DNA from: Piper betle
Lineage: Eukaryota > Streptophyta > Magnoliopsida > Piperales > Piperaceae
Assembly (NCBI GenBank): GCA_033002965.1
Contig: JAURVB010013304.1
Location: forward strand, 186,001-250,000
Direction: 5' to 3'
Length of the DNA: 64,000 bases
How positions within the stretch are numbered: the stretch's first letter is position 1; each line of letters starts with the position of its first letter. Below, one piece after another: positions 1-10,748 of this stretch. Under the pieces are notes generated by a model, which saw only the letters and a list, made by a program, of their open reading frames with translations, made no database searches and had not been told where the DNA came from. The position numbers and the translations under genes were made by a program.

Positions 1-139
1 CTAAACAATTATTTACTTATTTCAACCTAATTGCTAAATTAGTACTGTGCCTGCAATAGCCGAAATTTTTTTTGAAGGACATGGATACAATTTGCATCTT
101 CATGATATTTTATTTATATTTTGCTTGTGAGCGGTGCAG

Positions 140-193
140 GTTGTCAAAGAAGATGAAGAGTTGGAAAATTTCCTGGAATTAATCAATTCATAA
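140..193 (+). CDS. Possible terminal exon of a gene entering from the left edge
   Basis: A good acceptor (GCGGTGCAG) at 131-139 is followed by an open stretch reading VVKEDEELENFLELINS and a TAA stop. The acidic, helical C-terminal tail looks like a last coding exon, but the family is not recognisable from 17 residues. The rest of the gene would lie left of the window. The downstream 1.5 kb holds no convincing coding sequence and could be its spliced 3' untranslated region. It could also be a chance open stretch behind a chance splice site. Confidence 0.35.
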   Translation, partial: VVKEDEELENFLELINS

Positions 194-2132
194 TGAATGT
201 TATCTAATCCATGGAAGTTTATGGGCACAATTCTTCTATTTTGGCATCAAAAGGATTTTTCTTTTTCCTGGGAATTGCTGGCAAGACCAGTGAGGTAATG
301 AAATACCTCGATTGTGGACCTACTTCAGCTGCACTATTTATAACCATCATGGTTAATGCTATTCATCATTTTGCAATTAATATTGGTTGGGGATATGCAT
401 CTTATATTTGTCTATTTGTCTGGTCACACATCATTATCCACATCCGTATATTTAAATAATTGTATAACTTTTCATTGTCTTCATTCTAGTTGATTAGTAC
501 CTTCCTCTTCTCCTCTTCAAATCACAGCATTGGTGAATGCTCTACTTGTTCACCACATCCATTGGCCTTCTTCGATCATCTAGGAAGATTTTTTGTACTT
601 CATTTTGCAATTAATATTGGTAGGGGATATGCATCTTATATTTGTCTACTTGTCTGGTCACACATCATTATCCACATCCGCATATTTAAATAATTGTATA
701 ACTTTTCATTGTCTTCATTGTAGTTTCAAATCACAGCATTGGTGAATGCTCTACCTGTTCACCACATCCATTGGCCTTCTTCTATCATCTAGGAAGATTT
801 TTGTACTTCATTTTAATTTCCGCTACCTGTCTTCCCATTCATCCAGCTCAAAGTTATTATTTCAACCATTTGGAACCTTTCAAGGCAAAACTATTTTGGT
901 TGTCCGATACCTCTTGTCCCTTACAAAACAAAACAGAAAAAAAAAAACTTCTTGTTAGCCTTGTACAAGCACCCTCTTATTTCATAGGGAGTTTCCGTGA
1001 AAAATGAGCTTTGTAAACGACTTGCTACTCACTATATCATAATGATCCTATAGGACTTGTCAGTTTATGTTAACTTGCCTTGCTTCAATTACTGATTTGA
1101 CTTAAATAAAAGGATCCTTGCAAAGGTACTCACCACGCCCCTTTCTATCGTTTATTTAAAATTGGTCATATCGTTATTGTTCCTACTTGTCTGAAAACCT
1201 TTGGCCAAACCTGTCAAAACCAGGTCACACACGAAAGCATACCCCATGATTTACTTTGATGGAAGTAACTGTATACACATGAAAAGTAAGCATTGTTCTT
1301 GAGATAATTGTCAGTCAGTATGGACTGTGCATAAATCATGAACTTAAATCGTGTGAAATTTGAACCTGGTTTTAATTTGTGTGTTGTGTTTAAAGACTGT
1401 TCTTGTAGATGTTATTGGTTCTGATAACAGGAAAAGAATGTCTGAACTGTATTATTTACTACATGCTTATCTAATGCAGGAGGCCACCATTGTTATATAT
1501 GGAAGCGAAATCTAGAAATCTGGCCCGCTTGGTTATGTACAGAGTCAGCTTCGTCAAGATTAAGTGGTGTATTCTCTCATCGAGTCAGTTTTTCTTATAA
1601 GAAATGTATAATTATATGTTAGATGATGTTAGTTACCCCAAGAATTTTACATCTAGTCGTCAACTCCTTGCAGCTATTGTAATGCTTATGCAAGACAATT
1701 CAATTTTAAGTCAATCTCATGGAGTTGAAAACTTAACGGAGCTCTTGCTTTGAGTAGTATTTTAAATATATTGAGAGGGTTTTAAATTAGTGTACCTTTT
1801 CTTTTATAAGATGTTTTTAGGTGCAAGAGAGAGTTGATATCTTGGGCTGGTATCCATAACATGATGAGAATGGTAAAATCGATCTGTAGACAGAGCTATA
1901 TTATATAAGCTTTAACTCACAGCCCATGCAATGCATGCGGAGTATTCGTTGTATGACATTATGCAAGTCCTAACTAATTCACATGATGATCGGATGCGCA
2001 AGAGCGATGATGTATACCTCAATTAGCCACAAGCACTACCTACCACTCAAAAATAGATACTCGTACACATGAAGAAAACCACGGTAGCTATTAGCAGACA
2101 GATTAATGCATGAATGGCTAAGATGATATAAG
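194..2132. other. Non-coding stretch, possible 3' UTR and intergenic DNA
   Basis: Only short AT-rich open frames are present and none resembles a protein family. Several acceptor-like sites (CTTCATTCTAG near 480, CTTCATTGTAG near 714, TCTAATGCAG near 1480) would fit a spliced 3' UTR of the gene ending at 193. Apart from the direct repeat at 368-810, nothing else is recognisable. Confidence 0.5.
368..810. repeat. Direct tandem duplication, unit about 210-235 bp
   Basis: A unit beginning TTGCAATTAATATTGG at about 371 recurs from about 605. It includes the segments GCATCTTATATTTGTCTA, ATTGTATAACTTTTCATTG and AAATCACAGCATTGGTGAA. Copies are about 95% alike. Copy 1 carries roughly 25 extra bases after its TTCATTCTAG. 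The offset is 234 bp before that point and 209 bp after it. Copy 2 degenerates after about 810. Confidence 0.85.
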
Positions 2133-3217
2133 TCACTTGTTATCTCCTTCATGTTGGTTGTAGAAAACATGGGCATCAGTTGGAAACCAGAGGTTGAGCT
2201 CTTCCTCATTCATATTCCACACTGGGTACTCAAACTCTTCATAGCTCTGATAATCCCATATAGGTGAGGGTATGTCCATTGGAGTACCGGGGAAAGTTCC
2301 CCCATCAAATCTGAAATTCTCATCAAGAAGTGCCTCACTCACCATCTCAGTGGAAGCAATCTCCTTCCATATTTGTTCCATGGGATAAGCTTTGAAAGCA
2401 TCTTCTTCTTTATGTTCACATTCACCAGAACCATTGACGAGGTGTGCAGCACTAGACGCGCCACCATCACCCTTGTTGTTTTTCCCTATGTTCTGATCAC
2501 TCTTAACATAATGCAGGTCATATGGAAACGAGTCCATTGATGCCTCGGTGGTTACCGACATCGATGACGATGAATTGATGTTGCAAAGGGAGGACGAAGA
2601 AGACGAAGATGAGATCATCAGGTTCCTCTTCCTCATTTCTTGAGCCTTCTTCCTCATGTGTGTCCTCCAGTAGTTCTTGATCTCATTGTCTGTCCTACCA
2701 GGCAGCTTCCTGGCTATCCTTGACCACCTAAGAAACCAGCTAAAATAGTTATTGAAAGAAGATGATATTCAAAATTGTTAACATCAATACTCTTTGAGAT
2801 TATAAGAATTATTGAGAAAGTAGGAAGACAAGGAAGGGAGACCTGTTGCCCCATTTGGAGTGTAGCTCAAGAACAAGGCGCTCCTCTTGTGGAGTCATTT
2901 TGCCTCTTTGAAGACCAGGGTGCAAGTAATTGACCCAACGCAGCCTACAACTCTTCCCTGTTCTATTTAAACCTACAACAAACCAATTGGTTAAAACTTC
3001 ATAATTCCCTCCTTATCTCTCCCTTGATATGACTATCCTACCTAGCTAACATCAATTTTCTACATGTTGGTTTCATCTTAATGCCCCACCTGCACCTCAA
3101 ACCTGATACTTTGGCGATGAAATCCCATCGCCTTTCTCCGAACAAGCTCACAAAGCATACCAATTTCATGTCTTCTTGCTCTGTCCATGGACCCTTCTTG
3201 GTTTCTTCCAGAGCCAT
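2133..3217 (-). CDS. R2R3-MYB transcription factor, MYB48/MYB59 type
   Basis: Nuclear DNA-binding regulator. It has three exons on the minus strand: 3103-3217, 2843-2972 and 2133-2727, which sum to 840 bp or 279 residues plus stop. All junctions are GT-AG. R2 begins [16 protein letters not shown] and R3 contains [20 protein letters not shown] followed by [20 protein letters not shown]. The first R3 tryptophan is replaced, as is usual in plants (here Met in RGKMT). The [20 protein letters not shown] segment is characteristic of the MYB48/59 clade, known in Arabidopsis and rice for conserved alternative splicing of the first intron and linked to stress and root responses. The C-terminal half is acidic and Ser-rich with a low-complexity Ser run, then aromatic-acidic motifs ([16 protein letters not shown]) that could activate transcription. 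The start is chosen because it gives the standard short N-terminus directly before KKGPW. The gene looks intact. Confidence 0.93.
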
Positions 3218-3314
3218 TCCTTCCCTATGCCAATTATAATCTTCTTCTTCCTTCCTATGTGTTGCTACTAGTTCTATGACGGTTGGAGATGGCTAGCAGT
3301 GTGTTTACTCCACT

Positions 3315-3323
3315 AATATATAT
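3315..3323 (-). promoter_or_regulatory. Candidate TATA box of the MYB gene
   Basis: A TATATATAT run lies about 100 bp upstream of the MYB start codon on the minus strand. That is a normal TATA-to-ATG distance for a plant gene with a short leader. Position and composition are the only evidence. Confidence 0.4.
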
Positions 3324-5414
3324 ACAACAATATGGTCATTGCGATCTATGTGATGTCATTTGAGGTGGGGTTAAGAAAATGTTCTTGAACCTTCATCATG
3401 GAATTAAAATAGTATTGTGATATGTACTTAGCCCAGAAGGCATGATGATCTTTTCACCTTTCAGATCATCAAGTGGTTGGTTTTTTTTTCTTATCATGGA
3501 ATTTGAAAATGATAAGCTACTTCCTACTAGTTGATCTGTAAACTACCAGTGCTTTTGAGGGCATGCTTATTTTATGATTTGCCATAAAGTTGAAGCAACA
3601 TTTTCACAGCAACTTGGAGCAATATGGTTCATATTCACATGGTAATTACCAACAAAGCTGTTCAAGGGAAAGAATAAAAGGAAAGAAGACAATGAAAGCA
3701 GGTAGCTTGGAATCAAGGATGGAGAATATCTTCTTTACGTACGAGAACTTTAAGCGAGCATCTTGTGCAGTAAGTTGTTGTGTACTGATAGAGTTGTCTT
3801 CTCTTTATGAGGAAAGGAAGGACGGAAATGGAATGCAGGAAAGGGGAAAGGAAGAATTATAGCAGGAATATGGCCACAGACTAATTTCTTAAGAGGTTAG
3901 TTTTGTTCATGTAAAGATGGAACTAGAAATACAAAGACCAACGAGGGGAACCATTTGTGTGGAAGATTCATGTAACTTAAGTGGCTCCAAAAGATATTGG
4001 AGCTATTTTTAAAAATGGGTAATCAGTACTAATTCACAATTAAAAGAAGGAAAAAGAAATTATATATTGCATACAAAAATATGTCAATCAATTTAGTTAA
4101 AGCACTCTGGAAGAAATGGCTTTTGACTTCATGAGAAGGCAACATGAAAGTCATAATGATAAGTCCAAAATTATTGGTGCATATTACAAGTACTAACATA
4201 AAATCCACAGAGAACACTGTAACATATTGCATCACACGGACATATCTTATCATTTTCATATAGATCGTATACATCACCTTTAACACCCACAGTCTTGGTA
4301 GTGCAACATGTCGTCACTCTTCTTCACTAATCTTAAATTTGCAGCTAATGCTATCCACTGTAGCATGTAGCAGAATGTGTCATTCCATGAACCACTCCCA
4401 CTTTACACACCTTAAAATTTTATAGCATACGGATGAGCACAAATAAAGAATCTATACAGGACCATATCTGGTCATGAAATGAAAGGGAAGATATCAGACA
4501 AGCAAGTTATTAGATAAAGGGTGGCAGTTCACTGGTGTGGGATATATACAGGAGAGTGATAAGTGTGAGAGAAGATAGGCACCCAAAAGGCGACCAATTG
4601 GTTGATGCGGAGAGGCAACCAAGTTGTAGTGGAGTGCCCACTTGGAATCCTCTTTGTTTTTTAGTTGTTTCGGCTGTTTTTATTTGAAGGTTTATAGCCG
4701 TCCATGTATCCCAGGCCACAAAGGAACTTCGTGTGGTCATTCTGATCAAGAGCTTGTTCCAGATGTCACACAATATTCCATGGTGGAATTGATCTAGCAA
4801 GCTAAAAAGTTGGACCAAAGCTGTTCATGTGATTGATCTCCCCAATAACCCACGTCACTTACTAGCTTGTATGAATTACACTGTTTATATATAAACCAAA
4901 ATGTAGGCAACTGTTTACACTTTACTCCCTATCCGGTCGTTGCAATGGGCATGGAGAAAGGAATATGATTAGCAGTACAACAGTATGAGTTTGGAAATTG
5001 AAGAGGGTGAATGCAAGGGGCAAGGGGGTGCTAGTCCCTGGTAGTGCCAATGCACTAGCTACCAGAAAAATCAGGGTCCCTGTTTATATAAAAAGTAGTG
5101 AAGTGACATGTAGCTAATGGTTTAAGAAGTAATTGGGAAGAGATAAGTTATTATATCATAATTAATTTGGTGGAAGATCGAGACACACAGTAATAAGAAA
5201 TGCAAGCTATTTAATTAGCTTTAAATAATTGTAATTAGGAATTGCTATCAAAGGGTGTGCTGATGTAAAATTCATGAAAAAAGGGAAGATAATTATTATG
5301 CACAATTTAAGGAGCATCAAATAAAATTTGACAATTTTACCTTTCCTTTTATTTGCATTTAGAGGTATATTAATGTACCAGGGTGAATGCTAAAGATGCA
5401 TATCAATTCGAACA
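3324..5414. other. MYB upstream region and intergenic DNA
   Basis: AT-rich non-coding sequence. The open frames at 3590-3862, 4029-4286 and 4510-4818 have no recognisable motifs and atypical composition. The first 1 kb presumably holds the MYB promoter. No transposon ends were identified. Confidence 0.5.
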
Positions 5415-5720
5415 CGAAATATCCTCTGATGTATAGTTATTATTATAAATATTGCACAGTAAAAATAGGAATAAAGTGGTTATGTTTTATATGCTTTTTT
5501 TAATTGTGAATAGCATTAAAGCCTTAATTTTTTCATTGTGTTCGGTCTTTTTTCATTGTGGTTGATCGAAATATTCTCTTATGTATAGTTATTACCATAA
5601 ATATTGTATACTAAAAGTAGGAATAAAAACATTATGTTTTATATGATTTTTTTAACTGTGAACAACATTAAAGCCTTAATTTTTTTCATTGCGTTTCGGT
5701 CTTTTTTCATTGTGGTTGAT
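5415..5720. repeat. Tandem duplication, two units of about 153 bp
   Basis: Copy 1 (5415-5566) and copy 2 (5567-5720) both start CGAAATATnCTCT and share ATGTATAGTTATTA, AGCCTTAATTTTTT and a TTTTTTCATTGTGGTTGAT end. They differ by scattered substitutions and small indels. Both are AT-rich and non-coding. Confidence 0.85.
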
Positions 5721-5990
5721 TCTAATGCTAGCTCTATGAGCTTATTGATACTCAATTTAATATTTTTATTATTATATTATTATTATTATTTATTAAGATT
5801 TTCATGTGCTTTAAAATAAAATGTACTTATATATTAATAATCATGTTACTCAAATTAAAATTTATTACTCAATATTACATATTTAATTTGAGATTTTTGT
5901 ATATTTTTCGACTTATGAATCTTGCAACATCTAAGATCTTATATATTTATGTATTGTTATTTGTTGTTAGCAAAAAACTTAAAGTATAAT

Positions 5991-8967
5991 TGTAACACCC
6001 CAAATCCGGTTCACGCTCGTGAACCGAACCGGCATGTTACAGGCCCGGGTTAGGTCGGCTAACCCGAACCTTACTCACGCGGATCCAATCTCGGCGTCTT
6101 AAGATGAAGATACCACTCACAATGTATGGATGAATGCACAAAATCCTAACATGATACTACATGGATGACCTACAAACTAAATTACACGCCATTACAATTA
6201 TGATCAAAATCGATGAAAATTCTGAAATAAAACAGACAGAATTTCCCATAAAAGTGCAATTATGGTCATCCTGTCAAAATATTGTATATAAACCTATATA
6301 TAAACATGTATCTATATATCACGCCACTTCATTCACACAATCTGTTCCTATTTCACATTCTGTCATCGTGTCTTAGCATTCGATCATGTCACGTCATCAT
6401 ATCTTATCATCATCTCATAATATTAAATCATATCATACTATGTCTTAGCATTCCACTTCATTCACAATGTAATAGCATCATAAACAAAATATAAACACTC
6501 AATCGACTGACATGTGTGCAAGCGACAACAATGCTCCTCCGTCCAAGCCGGCACATCCATCTCGAGCTTATCACCTACATATATAAGAAAAACATCAGTA
6601 ACAAGCGTTACTGGTCCGAAAAGAAAATATCTATAACAAACTGGCTATGAGAGCAAACTCTCATATGAAAGAAAACAACATATACTCCGCGTGAACACTC
6701 TGAAGGGCACTACTGAGGAGCCACTGGGCTGCAGACCCGGTAGCATCCCGAACTTACTGATCTGCTGCTGGTACTGTGCTACTATCAGCACTTCTTTTTC
6801 AGTACTTCTCGTGAAACTTTATCCTAAGCCCTCTCCTTACCTCCATATTTCTCCTGGCCTTGAGCACGAAGGCCGAGTACTCTCAGGCAGTCGCCTTTAG
6901 TACCCTTTGAACCACAAGTCCGAACATGCGCTGTACTAAACAGTACCCGTAAACCTCCACGTTCTCCGGGTGTGAAGAACTCAAACGCGGAGTTGTCAGG
7001 ATCCCTCGGGAATGGAACAGTCCGCTGGCACTAATCCAGAGCCCGCTTTGACTGTCACGGCATCCTCTGCATGGTACGTGCAGTCTATTTCTCTATCTCT
7101 CGTCTCACTGAAAACGCAAAAACTACATATATATAGGGCTGGGTAGGGATTTATATAATAGGCCCGAAGGCAACTTGTGGTGGATCTTGTTTTCGAAATC
7201 ATCCTCGAGGGATCTCATCCTCGAGGGGTTATTAATCCGGAAATATTCGGTTAAATGGCCCGAGTTAAGTGGGATCCAATAAAACGCCACTTAACCCGCC
7301 CTACAAATAATAAAATAAACATACAATAGAAAGACGTAAAAACAGAGTCAAGTCCTAAACGGACCTGGTAGAAGCTCCAAGCGTGTCATCGCGCCTAGGC
7401 GGCGAGCTCCTACTCCGCACCTACACATCAAAACTAAATACTAACGCCCGCTAACTAAATGATGCATCAAACTCAATAAACATCACACAATTCAATCATC
7501 AACCATAACAAGCAACAATTATAATGTGAAAGTAATTCCAACTTATCCTATTAATATCAATCTAATTATATTTCCTAAGTTACGTTGTACTTGTTTATCA
7601 TGCTCAAATTTACTTTAGTTCATCAGGTCACTTAACTATCATTCCCTGTTAATCACATCATGCTCATCTTTACTTTATTCATGGTCAAGACATTAGTCAT
7701 GATAATTAATCAACCCTAGCATGCTATGCTAACAATTATCATCAATTTTAAATAAATCAATCGGAGGTAATTATACCTCACGTCGTCGGCAATCGGCGAC
7801 GGCTAGTGTTCCGTCGCGCGTCTCGGAGCTCAAATTCGGTGCTCATTGGCGTCCGAAGCTCGATCGGGTTCCATTGGGTGAGCCCCGCGGAAGATCCGGT
7901 GAATTCTAGCGAATTTCAGAAATTCCGATTTTTTCCGGCGGTTTTCCGGCAGCTGCTGGTAGTTTTCCGGCGACTTCTGGTTGTTTTCCGGTGACAATCG
8001 CCGGCGGCGTCTACTGGCCGGAAAGTGGTCGTGTTGGGTACCCTCGGAACCAGCTCGGCGAGCCCGACTCATCTACGAGGTCGACGCGGCCAACGGAGGT
8101 GGCGACTCGCCGAAAAACGGCTCAAACAGGGCCGGCGGCGATGGGTAGCTAGATCCGGCCGGCCAGGGCGGCGATGGCCTCCGCTCCGGTCGGGGAAGGC
8201 CGCTAGGGGGTCGAAGACGTCGAGGCAGCTACTCGATCGCGGCGGCGACGGTCGCCGGCGGTGCGATCAGCGACGGAAGTGCAACGCGGCCGCGGCATCG
8301 CGGCGTGGCTTCCTCGCGTCGCGGTGGTCCGATATGGGCCGAAGCTGGTCGGGGCGGCAGGGCGACGCCGTGGTCGGGCTGGGTGGCGTCGATCGGCGGC
8401 CAGGCAGCGTCGGCCATGGTGGCCGTGGCGCGCGAACAGGGGCGGCGCGGCGGTTAGGGTTTGGGCGTGGGGGAGAAAAGGTCGGGGTGAAAACTTAGTT
8501 GGGTGGCAAACTCGTAAATAATACTTGATTCGTCTCCGGCTCGAGTCAAGTATCATAACTAACTCAAAGTAAATCCTAAAAAATCCACAAAAATTGGGAA
8601 AAATCCCATAAAATCAAACAAACACTAACACATCATAATGATATGCTCTAAGACTATCAACCCACCCAAACTGCCCGTAATGTGTCCTAACGTGGTAAAC
8701 GGCCTAACACTATTTCTACGATCCACTATATATATAATAATAATAAAAAAATGAACTGCATGCCTTCATATACTCTGATAACTCATTCTTTTCTGCTGTG
8801 TTCATGATGTCATCATCGTATACTTGGGTACACATGACCCTCGTAGCTCATACACGCGACTGGCGTCGGCTCGGTGCACGTGTTCTGAAACTGACTCGAC
8901 TCAAAAAATAACGGTCGAACCGACTGGTTCTGAATATAAAACCCCGACTCGAATCGTGGGTTTTACA
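5991..8967 (+). mobile_element. Solo LTR, about 2.98 kb, with 5-bp target-site duplication ATAAT
   Basis: The element starts TGTAACACCCC and ends GGGTTTTACA (TG...CA). It is flanked on both sides by ATAAT (5986-5990 and 8968-8972), the 5-bp duplication typical of LTR retrotransposons. No gag, protease, reverse transcriptase or integrase is found inside, so this is a solo LTR. It has a striking GC-rich block at about 7780-8500 with long but meaningless open frames, followed by an AT-rich tail carrying a GACTCGAGTC-like module near 8525-8600. A second family member lies inverted at 45370-48234. They share blocks such as CCTAGGCGGCGAGCTCCTAC. LTRs of this size with TGTAACACCC ends are common in Tekay/Del-type Ty3-gypsy chromoviruses, but without an internal region the lineage is inference. 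Strand is given by the TGTAACACCC end. Confidence 0.85.
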
Positions 8968-10458
8968 ATAATTTTATCTGAATTTAAAATCTCAAAGAAA
9001 ATGACAAAGTTCATTTATATAGTAAAATTTTACTCAAATTAAATTGTTTTACTTATTAATGCCTACTTAAATAAAGAATATTACTTATTTAAACATAAAA
9101 TTACAATTATTTTTAATGTTTTCTATGTAATTATTGTATTTGATTATAAAATTTAAATAGATATCTACTTTTTTTTAAATGATAATTAGTCATATTAATG
9201 TATATTTTTATTAATATATTTTAAACATACCCCTATGATTGGTTATTTATTAGAAGGGTGTTCCCTTTTGTTATAAACTAGGCAAGATGTCATGTCATGT
9301 TTAATTTGTATTATAAATAGATTTTAATTTTATATGTAAATTTTTATTGAATAATGAGATAAATAATAATAATATAATATATTAGATATAGACTTTAATT
9401 GGCTTTGCACATTGATTCTAATTAAATGAGAGGGTAAATTATAATAATTTAAATTTTTTATTATTTTTTAAAGCACGTAGACTGAATCTTGTTAGTAAGA
9501 TGTTAGAAATTGAAATTAGTCAGGTTCGAACTCCTGACCCTTCATAATAAAAATTATTTTTATTATTATTTTTTATAGGAAGGTATCAATTAATATTAGT
9601 CGGTTTCAAACTCGTAACACTTAGAGAATGAGGTATTTTATTTTTATTTTATTTTTAGTATATTTTAATTGGCTAAATGCCATATTTTTAATCAAAAGTT
9701 AGTATTGGGTTCTTCTTTTATTAATTATAGCCAAGATACCTGAGAGATGTGCTGGCATTGTATAAGTTAATTTAGTGAAAAAAATATTTGGAAGAAAAAA
9801 CAAGAGAAAATAAAATGATATTGGAAAATATAATTTTGTTTTGTATATGTGTGGTAGGCATATATAAAATAATAATTTTATGATTTGATGGATTGACTAT
9901 TTATTTCAACCTTAGTTTTGTTGTTGAGTGGAAGATCTAATGTTATTCGAAGAGATAGTTTATTGGTAGAAAATCTACAATTAGTTTTGTTGTTGGTTAG
10001 AAGATTTATATTATTTTTTGAGATCTAATTATCAAAAAATTTACAATTAGGGCAGTGCTTGAAAGGTAATGATTTGTTGTATCAAATGTTATGGCAAACT
10101 CCTTTTATCATTGGTCATAATTAACAAAATTATGGAATATAATTTTAAATTATGGTTATTTTTTCAATTCTGTTAATTAAGGAAATTTAAACCAATAAAA
10201 AAATTGCTATACCGAGTGATACAACAAATCCTCCCTTAAAAAAAGAAGGTAGAAGAGTGGACTTATCGTCTTTTACTTTTAGGTGATAAAGAAAACATTT
10301 AAATGAATTGGAATGCGATTTTGCCGAGCGACCTTGAATCTTAATTAGCTCAATCCTCCTATTAATTGTCTCTTAACGGTAAGAAATAAATTTTGATCTA
10401 TGTGGATCCCACAAGACGGGCGGGCCTTAAAAATTAAATTAAACTTTATTTAATATGC
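8968..10458. other. AT-rich intergenic DNA
   Basis: Mostly A/T-rich sequence without coding potential. Two segments near 9520 and 9600 (GGTTCGAACTCCTGACCC and GGTTTCAAACTCGTAACAC) look like RNA polymerase III B-boxes but have no surrounding tRNA fold. No gene or transposon end is recognisable. Confidence 0.5.
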
Positions 10459-10483
10459 GTGATTGACGTCCGAATCCGAAACT

Positions 10484-10493
10484 GCCGCCAAAA
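10484..10493. promoter_or_regulatory. E2F-like site upstream of the kinesin pseudogene
   Basis: GCCGCCAAAA is the reverse complement of TTTTGGCGGC, close to the plant E2F consensus TTTSGCGS. It lies about 260 bp upstream of the kinesin start, where cell-cycle genes often carry E2F sites. It is a motif match only. Confidence 0.4.
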
Positions 10494-10507
10494 GTTCAAA
10501 TTCATTG

Positions 10508-10518
10508 TGGCCGTTGGC
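10508..10518 (-). promoter_or_regulatory. MSA-like (mitosis-specific activator) element
   Basis: TGGCCGTTGGC reads GCCAACGGCCA on the minus strand. It matches 10 of 11 positions of the MSA consensus YCYAACGGYYA, which is bound by three-repeat MYBs and drives G2/M expression of plant kinesins and B cyclins. It sits 25 bp from the E2F-like site and 230 bp before the kinesin start. MSA elements work in either orientation. Confidence 0.5.
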
Positions 10519-10748
10519 GTTTCAAACTTCAAACACCACCGACCGACTCCATTTTTCGATCACCGAAGAGCAATTCTCCGCCAGAGATACCTGTTGAGTG
10601 TTGATTCTTCGATCCAATCCGTCGTCCCTGCGTACGAATTTCACACCATCTTCTTTCCTTCTTTCGATAATATTATGAGTCGGAAGTTTCGAGTTTTTCT
10701 TTTCTTTTCTTCTTTTTTTGGGGGTTTTTAGCGACGGATTTGCCGAGA

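Noticed and set aside
4510..4818. A 102-residue minus-strand frame upstream of the MYB gene
   Set aside because: It has no motif, no coding-like composition and no splice or promoter context.
8025..8556. Long overlapping open frames on both strands
   Set aside because: They lie in the GC-rich block of a solo LTR, are Arg/Gly/Ala-rich on every frame, and have no domain or splice support.
9515..9545. tRNA-like B-box GGTTCGAACTCC
   Set aside because: No acceptor stem, A-box or cloverleaf can be drawn around it. It is a lone B-box-like word in AT-rich DNA.
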